Positions 1 through 5,614 of a DNA stretch of 9,733 nucleotides are shown piece after piece. The position numbers and the translations under genes were made by a program. The notes beneath the pieces are model-generated. The model had not been told where the DNA came from, searched no databases, and worked only from the letters and a program-made list of their open reading frames with translations. The stretch is from an archaeon (GTDB taxonomy: Archaea; Thermoproteota; Nitrososphaeria; Conexivisphaerales; UBA164): positions 1 through 9,733 of the forward strand of contig JAJZYL010000039.1 in the NCBI GenBank assembly GCA_021798095.1, read 5' to 3'. The first letter of the stretch is position 1; each line of letters starts with the position of its first letter.

Positions 1-1
1 A

Positions 2-859
2 GTAAACCTGGATACAAAGGTATTGGTACAGGGCATAACCGGCAGAGAGGGAAATTTCCATACCAAAGCGATGCTGGACTACGGCACAAACGTTGTAGCA
101 GGTGTAACTCCTGGCAAGGGCGGGTCTGAGGTTCATGGGTTACCGGTGTATGATCTTGTATCGGAGGCCGTATCGGATAATTCCATAAATACATCCATTA
201 TATTTGTACCTCCAAGGAGTGCGGTTGATTCGCTGTATGAAGCCGTCGATGCGGGGATCAAACTGGTGGTAGTTATAACGGAGGGTATACCCCTTCACGA
301 GGAACTCAAGGCGATAGAATACGCTCGTTCTAAAGAGGTTATTGTGATAGGGCCAAACTGCCCTGGTATAATATCGCCATCTTTATCTAAGGTCGGCATA
401 ATGCCGGCAATGGTATTCAAACAGGGCAGTGTAGCCGTAATATCAAGGAGCGGCACCCTTACATACGAAGTAGCATACCATATATCTACTCAAGGTCCGG
501 GTATTTCCACCGCCTTAGGGATAGGAGGAGATCCCATAATAGGACTTACGTTCAAAGATGTCCTTCAAATGTTGCAGAAAGATGATCAGACAAAGGGCGT
601 AGCGTTAATTGGAGAAATTGGAGGCAGCATGGAAGAGGAGGCAGCTGCCTTTATAGGTAGAGGCGAATTTAACAAGCCAGTAGTAGCGTATATAGCGGGC
701 AGGACGGCCCCGCCAGAAAAGAAGATGGGTCACGCTGGAGCCATAGTTTCTATGGGATCAGGGAGTGCACAGGATAAGATTTTGGCCTTCAAGGGCGCCG
801 GTGTGCCGGTTGCCGAGACCCCGATGGACGTGGCCGCTCTCCTGAAGGAGAAGGTTTAA
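2..859 (+). CDS. sucD: Succinyl-CoA ligase (ADP/GDP-forming) alpha subunit, 5' end cut by window
   Basis: SucD carries the CoA-binding site and the phosphohistidine of succinyl-CoA synthetase, the TCA enzyme that interconverts succinyl-CoA and succinate with NTP formation. The partner beta subunit (sucC) is expected just upstream, outside the window. The frame is open from base 2; the visible start VNLDTKVLVQGITGREG is the usual N-terminal strand plus the CoA-binding glycine-rich loop. The TTG at 23-25 is therefore an internal Leu, not the start, and only a few residues are missing. Further marks are GPNCPGIISP, SRSGTLTYE, GEIGGSMEEEAA and the active-site GHAGAIVSMGSGSAQDK, whose His is residue 237 counted from base 23. 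The C-terminus (DVAALLKEKV) is normal for the family. The last 71 nt overlap the oppositely transcribed fumC, so the two 3' ends are antisense to each other. Identity is very secure. Confidence 0.96.
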   Translation, partial: VNLDTKVLVQGITGREGNFHTKAMLDYGTNVVAGVTPGKGGSEVHGLPVYDLVSEAVSDNSINTSIIFVPPRSAVDSLYEAVDAGIKLVVVITEGIPLHEELKAIEYARSKEVIVIGPNCPGIISPSLSKVGIMPAMVFKQGSVAVISRSGTLTYEVAYHISTQGPGISTALGIGGDPIIGLTFKDVLQMLQKDDQTKGVALIGEIGGSMEEEAAAFIGRGEFNKPVVAYIAGRTAPPEKKMGHAGAIVSMGSGSAQDKILAFKGAGVPVAETPMDVAALLKEKV

Positions 860-2189
860 TCAATCCTCCCTCAACTAATTTCTTCATATCGAGTATACCA
901 TCTATTTCCTTATAAGTGTATCCAAGCGATTTGAGCGCTTCCCTGATCGAAGAACCTTTCACCAATTCCTTACCTATGGCCGAAGCCCTATCATAGCCTA
1001 TCAGTGGGGAAATAACGGTTATCAGGGAAGGGCTGCCTTCAGCATATTTCATAGCCCTTTCTTTATTGAATACGATATTGGATAAGACCACTTCAGCTAT
1101 TTTGTATAATGCTTCTGATAGGAGCTCCTCTTGGGCCACCACATCATAGCCTACAAGCGGAACTCCCATGCTGAGTTCAAATTCACCAAATGTGCTTGCT
1201 ATCTCTATTGAGCGCCCCAGTCCTAATACCTGAGCCATAGCCAGCATCGATGCTTCAACTGTCACCGGGTTGGTTTTTCCGGGCATTATACTGCTTCCTG
1301 CAACTTCCTCCTGAGTTGGGATGTCAATCTCACCTAGCCCTGTAATGGGGCCAGAGAACATTAGACGGAGGTCCTGGCAAAGGCGCAACAGGTTAATTGC
1401 AGCATTGGTCATGGTATCGCTCAGCGACAGGATATCCGTAAGAAGCTTCATAGCCCTTGATTTATTGCTTGACTCACGGAAATCAGTTTTCATTATCAAG
1501 TTTATACTCTTTATCACCAAGTTGCCAAACCTAGGATCCGTGTTGATACCAGTACCAACGGCTGTTCCTCCAATCGGTAGCTCCTTAACCATCTTTAACG
1601 TTGATGCCACAGACTCTTTGTTAATCCTAAATGCATCTGCATAGGCTTTAAATTCCTGCCCCATTGTAACAGGCAGAGCATCTCTCAGGTGTGTGCGTCC
1701 TGCCTTGTAGACGCGATTCCCACTTTCCGCCAATCGATCAAGACTGTTTATTATAGCGTCAAGTGCCGGTATCAGTGCCTGCTCTGCCTTCCCTACTGCT
1801 GCAATCCTTATGGCTGTTGGCACAACATCGTTGGACGATTGTCCCATATTTATATGGTCGTTCGGATGAACCTTTACGCCAGCCAGTTCGGAAGATCTGG
1901 CAGCTATGACCTCGTTCAAATTCATATTGATACCTGTTCCAGAACCTGTCTGAAAGACGTCTACAACCACTTGATCGTCGTAAAGGCCGCTTGCTGTTTC
2001 TTTCGCGGCTCTTTGGATGGCTTCACCTATCCCCTTATCAAGCAATCCCAAAGAAACGTTAGACATCGCTGCAGCCTGTTTTATTGTCGCTACGGCCCCA
2101 ATTATTTCCCTTTGAAACCTGGTACCGGTTTGAAGGAACACCTTCTTTGATCCTTCGACATACTTGAACGCTGAAGTCCTTGAACTCAT
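789..2189 (-). CDS. fumC: Class II fumarate hydratase with unusual C-terminal tail
   Basis: Reversibly hydrates fumarate to L-malate in the TCA cycle; it is a cytosolic homotetramer in this family. Clear marks are QTGSGTGINMNLNEV, HPNDHINMGQSSND, the AGRTHLRDALPVTMGQE segment with the catalytic-region His, and the superfamily signature GSSIMPGKTNP (residues 298-308 from the ATG), whose serine pair includes the catalytic base. The N-terminus is short and lacks the VPADAYYGAQTQR-type stretch of bacterial FumC. The same short form (MNTGTKFPRR-like) is what I recall of Sulfolobus fumarase, so I do not regard it as truncated. I chose the ATG at 2189-2187, which shares one base with the icd stop (TGATG); an in-frame TTG lies one codon earlier. 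GGGGG in the end of icd can act as ribosome binding site. The protein is 466 aa, about 20-25 longer than expected: a Pro/Arg-rich tail after LVEGGL is encoded almost wholly opposite the end of sucD. Confidence 0.95.
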   Translation of the reverse strand: MSSRTSAFKYVEGSKKVFLQTGTRFQREIIGAVATIKQAAAMSNVSLGLLDKGIGEAIQRAAKETASGLYDDQVVVDVFQTGSGTGINMNLNEVIAARSSELAGVKVHPNDHINMGQSSNDVVPTAIRIAAVGKAEQALIPALDAIINSLDRLAESGNRVYKAGRTHLRDALPVTMGQEFKAYADAFRINKESVASTLKMVKELPIGGTAVGTGINTDPRFGNLVIKSINLIMKTDFRESSNKSRAMKLLTDILSLSDTMTNAAINLLRLCQDLRLMFSGPITGLGEIDIPTQEEVAGSSIMPGKTNPVTVEASMLAMAQVLGLGRSIEIASTFGEFELSMGVPLVGYDVVAQEELLSEALYKIAEVVLSNIVFNKERAMKYAEGSPSLITVISPLIGYDRASAIGKELVKGSSIREALKSLGYTYKEIDGILDMKKLVEGGLIKPSPSGERPRPSGSRQPAHRRP

Positions 2190-3349
2190 CAATATTCCCC
2201 CGATAACCTTTTTAGCAGGCAGTCCGTAAATTGTGCTGCGGTTGCGCCGTCACTACGTCCTGTCATCCTTATTTCCGCTGTACATCCATCCAAAGCGTTA
2301 TCCAGCTTCCTAGCTCGCTCGACCATGCCCATGTGCTCTAGCATCATGGCTAATGCTTTAATTATGCTACTGGGATCCGCATACTTAGCCCTTCCTTCCT
2401 GTACCATCCTCGTAGCGCTTCCATGAATTGCTTCGAACATAGCATAGCGTTTACCAATGTTTGCGCTTCCTGCCGTCCCAACGCCTCCCTGAATTTCAGC
2501 GGCTTCATCAGTTATTATATCGCCATACAGGTTTGGAAGCACTATTACTTGGAAATCACGCCTTCTATTTTCGTCCAGAAGCTTTGCAGTCATTATATCT
2601 ATATACCATGAATCCCATTCGATCTCTGGATATCGGCTGGCCACCTCCTTGGCTACCTTAAGAAATAGACCGTCGGTAGATTTAATCACATTGGCCTTAG
2701 TTACGACTGTAACCTTCTTCTTTCCCGTCATTCTTGCATGATCAAAAGCCAGTCTGATTATCCGCTCGGCTCCGACGCTGGTTATAACCTTAAAATCAAA
2801 AGCCATTTCGTCCCCTATCTTTACGCCCTTCCCTCCAAGTATGTATTCCCCCTCTGTGTTTTCCCTAAAAAACGTCCAGTCAATGCCCTTTGATGGAACC
2901 TTTACGGGCCTTACATTGGCAAACAGGTCGAATAGCCTTCTGATGGCTATGTTTGCACTTTCCACGTTGGGGAGTGAGCTGTTTTCATCAGGAGTAGTGG
3001 TTGGACCCTTTAGGAGGAGATCTGTCCTTTTTAAGAGCTCTAATGGCTTATCAGGAAGAGGAGTTCCAGCCTTTATCCTTTCCTCTAATGTAAGCCCTTC
3101 GATGTCCACAATTTGAACCCTTCCAGATTCTATTTCATCCCTTATCAGAAAAGAAAGGATTTTCTTAGCCTGTTCGGTGATGACAGGGCCTATTCCGTCA
3201 CCAGGTACTATGCCTATATTTATCCTTTTTAGTTTTGTGTAATCCACCCAATCCCCTTGGGATTCTATTGCCCTTATCCTTTTGAGTTGATCTTCAATAA
3301 GTTGGCCGAATTTCTCCTCAGCGCCTCGAATAATTTCAGATTGATCCAT
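2189..3349 (-). CDS. icd: Isocitrate dehydrogenase (isocitrate/isopropylmalate dehydrogenase family)
   Basis: Oxidative decarboxylation of isocitrate to 2-oxoglutarate. The decarboxylating dehydrogenase fold starts at residue 43 (INIGIVPGDGIGP), after a 42-residue charged N-terminal extension. The isocitrate-type substrate loop SxNxxxR is present (S131, N133, R137), and so are the E. coli-equivalent R147 (NVRPV), R162 and Y169 (RENTEGEY), K218 (VVTKAN), D251, D277 and D281 (NLYGDIITDEAAE). This loop argues for isocitrate rather than 3-isopropylmalate, as do the TCA neighbours. The cofactor loop is HGSATRM (309-315): Arg and Met stand where NADP-dependent E. coli IDH has Lys344 and Tyr345. NADP use is therefore possible but unproven. 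The ATG at 3349 is supported by a TATA box 29 nt upstream (leaderless). The stop overlaps the fumC start by one base, so the two form an operon. Homoisocitrate or tartrate-type relatives are less likely alternatives. Confidence 0.88.
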   Translation of the reverse strand: MDQSEIIRGAEEKFGQLIEDQLKRIRAIESQGDWVDYTKLKRINIGIVPGDGIGPVITEQAKKILSFLIRDEIESGRVQIVDIEGLTLEERIKAGTPLPDKPLELLKRTDLLLKGPTTTPDENSSLPNVESANIAIRRLFDLFANVRPVKVPSKGIDWTFFRENTEGEYILGGKGVKIGDEMAFDFKVITSVGAERIIRLAFDHARMTGKKKVTVVTKANVIKSTDGLFLKVAKEVASRYPEIEWDSWYIDIMTAKLLDENRRRDFQVIVLPNLYGDIITDEAAEIQGGVGTAGSANIGKRYAMFEAIHGSATRMVQEGRAKYADPSSIIKALAMMLEHMGMVERARKLDNALDGCTAEIRMTGRSDGATAAQFTDCLLKRLSGEY

Positions 3350-3370
3350 GTTATGGTGTTCGCCCGCAGT

Positions 3371-3378
3371 TATTTATA
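3371..3378 (-). promoter_or_regulatory. TATA box of icd-fumC (leaderless)
   Basis: The minus strand reads TATAAATA, with its first T 29 nt upstream of the icd ATG. By the usual archaeal TATA-to-start-site distance, transcription would begin at or next to the start codon, giving a leaderless mRNA. No Shine-Dalgarno motif precedes the ATG, which agrees. The box sits in the 58-nt gap after dedA, so icd-fumC can be transcribed independently of the genes upstream. Confidence 0.72.
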
Positions 3379-3407
3379 GGGATTGCGTCTGGCCTTAGCA
3401 TCGTTCA

Positions 3408-4208
3408 TCATTTGGAGGAAGCTGACGCTAAATCTTTGTGCGCAGGCCGAGATCTCACCGCCCTGAAAACTACATAGATCACGATTACTGCCACTACCAG
3501 AAGAGACGCAGGTAGAAAGTACTTGTTTAGATAGGAAGTAAATGTAGGCCAGCTAGGTCCAAGCAAATATCCAATATATATCAGCAGCAGGTCCCAGGCA
3601 GCAGAACCAATCGTCGTATAAAGTAGGAACCTCTTGATATCCATCTTGAATGAACCGGCAGGAAATGAGATAAGCGTTCTAGCCCCAGCTAGTAACCTTG
3701 TACATGCTACGGCATATCCGCCGTATTTATTGAACCAGCCGACGCTTCTTTTAAGGGCGTTTTCGCTTAACCATCTCCTCTTATAAAGGAATTCCATACC
3801 TATACTGTAGCCAATATAATAGTCCACCAGCGACCCAATCAGGCAGCCAGCTAGCGCGGCAACAAGTACTGGACCAAATTCCATCCTTCCTTGGTAAATC
3901 AGATAACCGGAAAGCGGTAAAATAACTTCACTAGGGATGGGTAATGACGAGCTTTCTAGTGCCATGAGAAAAAAGATCATTGGCGGTCCACCTGTAGCTA
4001 CCAGGCTGGCCGTGCTCTCTGGAATATAAGCTATAATAGCCAGCAAACCCCCAAACCCTATTGATGGATTATCTATATCGTATATACCAAAATAGTCTAA
4101 GATTATATATGCCGTGGCCACTACAAGTGCAATTATAACAAGTATTAGGAACTTATTGCCTGTCTTCACAGCTAGGCTTTTTTTATCGTTCCTATAAACT
4201 TTAATCAA
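3408..4208 (-). CDS. DedA / SNARE-associated family integral membrane protein
   Basis: A polytopic membrane protein of 266 aa. Hydrophobic segments lie near residues 18-40, 51-71, 76-104, 112-133, 193-213 and 230-249; some are probably half-helices, as in DedA re-entrant loops. DedA hallmarks are ESSSLPIPSEVILPLSGYL (85-103, with E85 and E94 as the acidic pair), GCLIGSLVDYYIGYSIG (121-137), and TRLLAGARTLISFPAGSFKM (170-189), with R171 and R177 matching the paired arginines essential in bacterial members. Bacterial DedA proteins support membrane homeostasis, and some recycle undecaprenyl phosphate; the archaeal substrate is not known, and a dolichyl-phosphate-like lipid is a guess. The start is TTG, backed by AGGTG five bases upstream; no ATG lies nearby in frame. 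The gene ends with tandem TGA TGA. It has its own TATA box and follows the flavoprotein gene by 59 nt. Confidence 0.88.
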   Translation of the reverse strand: MIKVYRNDKKSLAVKTGNKFLILVIIALVVATAYIILDYFGIYDIDNPSIGFGGLLAIIAYIPESTASLVATGGPPMIFFLMALESSSLPIPSEVILPLSGYLIYQGRMEFGPVLVAALAGCLIGSLVDYYIGYSIGMEFLYKRRWLSENALKRSVGWFNKYGGYAVACTRLLAGARTLISFPAGSFKMDIKRFLLYTTIGSAAWDLLLIYIGYLLGPSWPTFTSYLNKYFLPASLLVVAVIVIYVVFRAVRSRPAHKDLASASSK

Positions 4209-4213
4209 TAGTA

Positions 4214-4218
4214 CACCT
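4214..4218 (-). promoter_or_regulatory. Shine-Dalgarno site of dedA-family gene
   Basis: The minus strand reads AGGTG, complementary to the archaeal 16S rRNA 3' end, and ends five bases before the TTG at 4208. It decides the start: the TTG is used rather than an internal codon such as the GTG at codon 14. Confidence 0.65.
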
Positions 4219-4247
4219 TACGATTATAATTCTGCTCAAAATGGTCT

Positions 4248-4255
4248 TTTTTATA
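4248..4255 (-). promoter_or_regulatory. TATA box of dedA-family gene
   Basis: The minus strand reads TATAAAAA, 47 nt upstream of the TTG start. This places the transcript start near 4226 and leaves a leader of about 18 nt, enough to hold the AGGTG site. The gene would therefore have a leadered mRNA of its own despite the co-directional flavoprotein gene just upstream. Confidence 0.55.
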
Positions 4256-4267
4256 TCTAAATCTAAA

Positions 4268-5206
4268 TTAAATAAGGGTCCGCGGGCTTATTTCATCTAC
4301 TAGGTAGTTGTCCAAGAAATGTTCACTGTTTACCAGATGTCGGAAGGCCAATTGCCTGATCCTAGCTGGTAGCGCGCTGTATAAACGAAGGATATTTCTC
4401 TGAAAGGCGATAGCTCCTTGTAAACTGGCTAACTTCTTCTCCAAATAAGCATCAATATCCATAGATCCTTCTATGGCTTCAAACGCGCGCTCCGCTGAAA
4501 TCGCCGCCGGTCTAATCCCTTCACCTGTCAAGGGATATACAAGTCCTCTGGCTTCTCCTATCCTGAGCTCCCGATTTTTGACTCCCCCTATGGTAAGGGG
4601 AGCACCACGGAGATCCAGGACACTAAATTGCTTGAACACCCGTTTAATGTACTGCATAACGGCTTCTACTGGATTTTTGATTCCAATGAAACCACCTCCT
4701 ACATTATAGAACCCTCTCTGGCTTGGAAATATCCAATAAAAGCCTGAAAATCTACTATCAAATTCGAAGATAACCCCCTTATGCTCATTCGGACTTGCCT
4801 TTACAATAGCCCTTACCACTGTGACGGTCTCTCTTTTCGTATCATATGGACCATAAGCTCTTATAACGATGTCATATTTGCTTCTATTGACCAACCTGCC
4901 TTTGATAAAGGAGGTTCCGGCTTCCCTCATAGAATTGATCCAACCGCTCTTATCTATTATGACCCATTTTGGACGCCTGTAGCTTATTTCACCCAATCCC
5001 TTACCGTCAAGGATGAATGAAAAATCATGAATTTCATCAATAACTTTCCAAGGAAATTTTGGCATATATATATTAGGTACCGCTTCTCCACAGGCTTTAT
5101 AGTAACATTGACTGCTATCATACAAATCCACATTTCTTTCCTTCTCAGAAAGAAGATAGTAAAGATATGACCCTCCAACCCCTGCTCCTTCTATTGCTAT
5201 CCTCAA
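4268..5206 (-). CDS. Geranylgeranyl reductase family FAD-dependent oxidoreductase (short form)
   Basis: A flavoprotein of the family that saturates prenyl chains, including the archaeol precursor and, in some archaea, dolichol. Evidence, N to C: dinucleotide-binding loop GAGVGGSYLYYLL (7-19); a Cys-Gly motif, CGEAVP, at C39; the family signature (Y/F)xWxFPx8GxG, met exactly from F156 to G172 (FYWIFPSQRGFYNVGGG); and the second FAD motif GEARGLVYPLTGEGIRPA (217-234), where Glu replaces the usual Asp of GDA. At 312 aa it is clearly shorter than classical geranylgeranyl reductases (about 390-450 aa), mainly after the second FAD motif and in the substrate region, so the substrate may differ. The start is TTG with GGAG eight bases upstream; an in-frame stop lies 24 bases before the TTG and there is no ATG between them. 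dedA follows 59 nt downstream. Another flavoprotein hydroxylase or reductase of the same fold remains possible. Confidence 0.82.
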   Translation of the reverse strand: MRIAIEGAGVGGSYLYYLLSEKERNVDLYDSSQCYYKACGEAVPNIYMPKFPWKVIDEIHDFSFILDGKGLGEISYRRPKWVIIDKSGWINSMREAGTSFIKGRLVNRSKYDIVIRAYGPYDTKRETVTVVRAIVKASPNEHKGVIFEFDSRFSGFYWIFPSQRGFYNVGGGFIGIKNPVEAVMQYIKRVFKQFSVLDLRGAPLTIGGVKNRELRIGEARGLVYPLTGEGIRPAAISAERAFEAIEGSMDIDAYLEKKLASLQGAIAFQRNILRLYSALPARIRQLAFRHLVNSEHFLDNYLVDEISPRTLI

Positions 5207-5214
5207 TCTACTGT

Positions 5215-5218
5215 CTCC
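5215..5218 (-). promoter_or_regulatory. Shine-Dalgarno site of the flavoprotein gene
   Basis: The minus strand reads GGAG within GTGGAG and ends eight bases before the TTG at 5206, a normal spacing. It supports the TTG as start. No strong TATA box is seen upstream; CATATAGG near 5241-5248 is the best weak candidate. Confidence 0.55.
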
Positions 5219-5323
5219 ACTTGTAAATAGGTCAAAATGCCTATATGAGAATCAATCTATGGACTAGCAATTTAAGCCTTACTTAATTTTTAGCGGGCAT
5301 GACATTTCCTGATTTGTTAAGGC

Positions 5324-5491
5324 ATGGAAGAGAAATATTTCAAGCGCTCGGATAATAGGTATTTATTTTCTTGGAAAATAAATACTATAAAGTATGAATC
5401 GGCCAAGATAGCGCATCTTACGCAATTTGAAAGTAAAGGGTTATGGCATAGGTATCCAGAAAAAAGGATCCGCCAAAAAAAATACATTTGA
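5324..5491 (+). CDS. Possible small basic protein, 55 aa (doubtful)
   Basis: An open frame from the ATG at 5324 to the TGA at 5489-5491 encodes 55 residues starting MEEKYFKRSDNRYLFSW and ending RIRQKKYI. It is rich in Lys, Arg, Tyr and aromatic residues. Its codons (AGG, ATA, AAG) resemble those of the neighbours. I recognise no family, motif, membrane segment or signal peptide. For it: the frame is long for a region with many A/T-rich stops, and the gap is otherwise empty. Against it: the only ribosome-site-like bases (AAGG) lie just one base before the ATG, no good TATA box sits about 28 nt upstream, and a perfect inverted repeat lies inside the frame (codons about 12-21). A chance frame is quite possible. 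Confidence 0.22.
   Translation: MEEKYFKRSDNRYLFSWKINTIKYESAKIAHLTQFESKGLWHRYPEKRIRQKKYI
5359..5385. repeat. Perfect inverted repeat, 12-bp arms, 3-base spacer
   Basis: The left arm GTATTTATTTTC (5359-5370) and right arm GAAAATAAATAC (5374-5385) are exact reverse complements around TTG. It lies about 150 nt from the flavoprotein start and 230 nt from the aldo/keto reductase start. Since both flanking genes read outward, a terminator role is unlikely; a dimeric-regulator operator or a structured RNA is more plausible. No T-run follows on the plus strand. CTATAAAG directly after it (5385-5392) could be a weak TATA element. Confidence 0.75.
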
Positions 5492-5498
5492 GTAACGT

Positions 5499-5506
5499 TA
5501 TAAATA
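5499..5506 (+). promoter_or_regulatory. Orphan TATA box TATAAATA
   Basis: Same eight bases as the icd TATA box. With the spacing seen elsewhere in this window, transcription would start near 5528, where there is no start codon. It could be a distal promoter giving the aldo/keto reductase an 85-90 nt leader, or the promoter of a short non-coding RNA. Confidence 0.4.
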
Positions 5507-5587
5507 TGGCGGCCATCACACTACCGAGAACTCTGGCAAAACGTTTAAACCAAATAATTAGATGCCAAATTTATCACATCAATGTTT

Positions 5588-5595
5588 TTATAAAT
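5588..5595 (+). promoter_or_regulatory. TATA box of aldo/keto reductase (leaderless)
   Basis: TTATAAAT, with the TATAAAT core starting 26 nt before the ATG at 5615. This favours that ATG over the in-frame GTG at 5609, which would lie upstream of the expected transcript start. No Shine-Dalgarno motif is present. Confidence 0.68.
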
Positions 5596-5614
5596 GGCTT
5601 AAAATATAGTGACT

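Larger units (their letters stand above)
5207..5614. other. 408-bp divergent intergenic region
   Basis: This is the only gap over 300 bases. It separates the flavoprotein gene (minus) from the aldo/keto reductase (plus), so promoters are expected at both ends and terminators are not. It is AT-rich. It contains a perfect 12-bp inverted repeat (5359-5385), two plus-strand TATA boxes (5499-5506 and 5588-5595), a small palindrome ATGGCGGCCAT (5506-5516), a repeated ATAGGTAT at 5355-5362 and 5448-5455, and a 55-codon open frame of doubtful status. I saw no tRNA, CRISPR repeat or transposase remnant here. Confidence 0.7.

Noticed and set aside
1321..2150. Two plus-strand open frames (107 and 153 codons) opposite fumC
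   Set aside because: They are antisense shadows of a strongly conserved fumarase, with no family signature, TATA box or Shine-Dalgarno site.
789..2189. Suspicion that FumC is N-terminally truncated, because the bacterial GAQTQR segment is absent
   Set aside because: The remembered Sulfolobus fumarase has the same short N-terminus (TGTKF-like stretch), and the TGATG junction with icd gives a credible start.
3402..3408. ATGATGA on the minus strand, like a C/D-box sRNA C box
   Set aside because: It is the last Lys codon and tandem stops of the dedA-family gene. No CTGA D box or C'/D' pair follows at the right distance.
5506..5545. GGCGGCCAT followed by CCGAGAACTCTGG, reminiscent of archaeal 5S rRNA 5' end and loop sequences
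   Set aside because: The two pieces are only about 6 nt apart, whereas in 5S rRNA they are about 25-30 nt apart. No 3' pairing partner is found before the aldo/keto reductase, and the TATA box is too close to drive a start there. Treated as chance.
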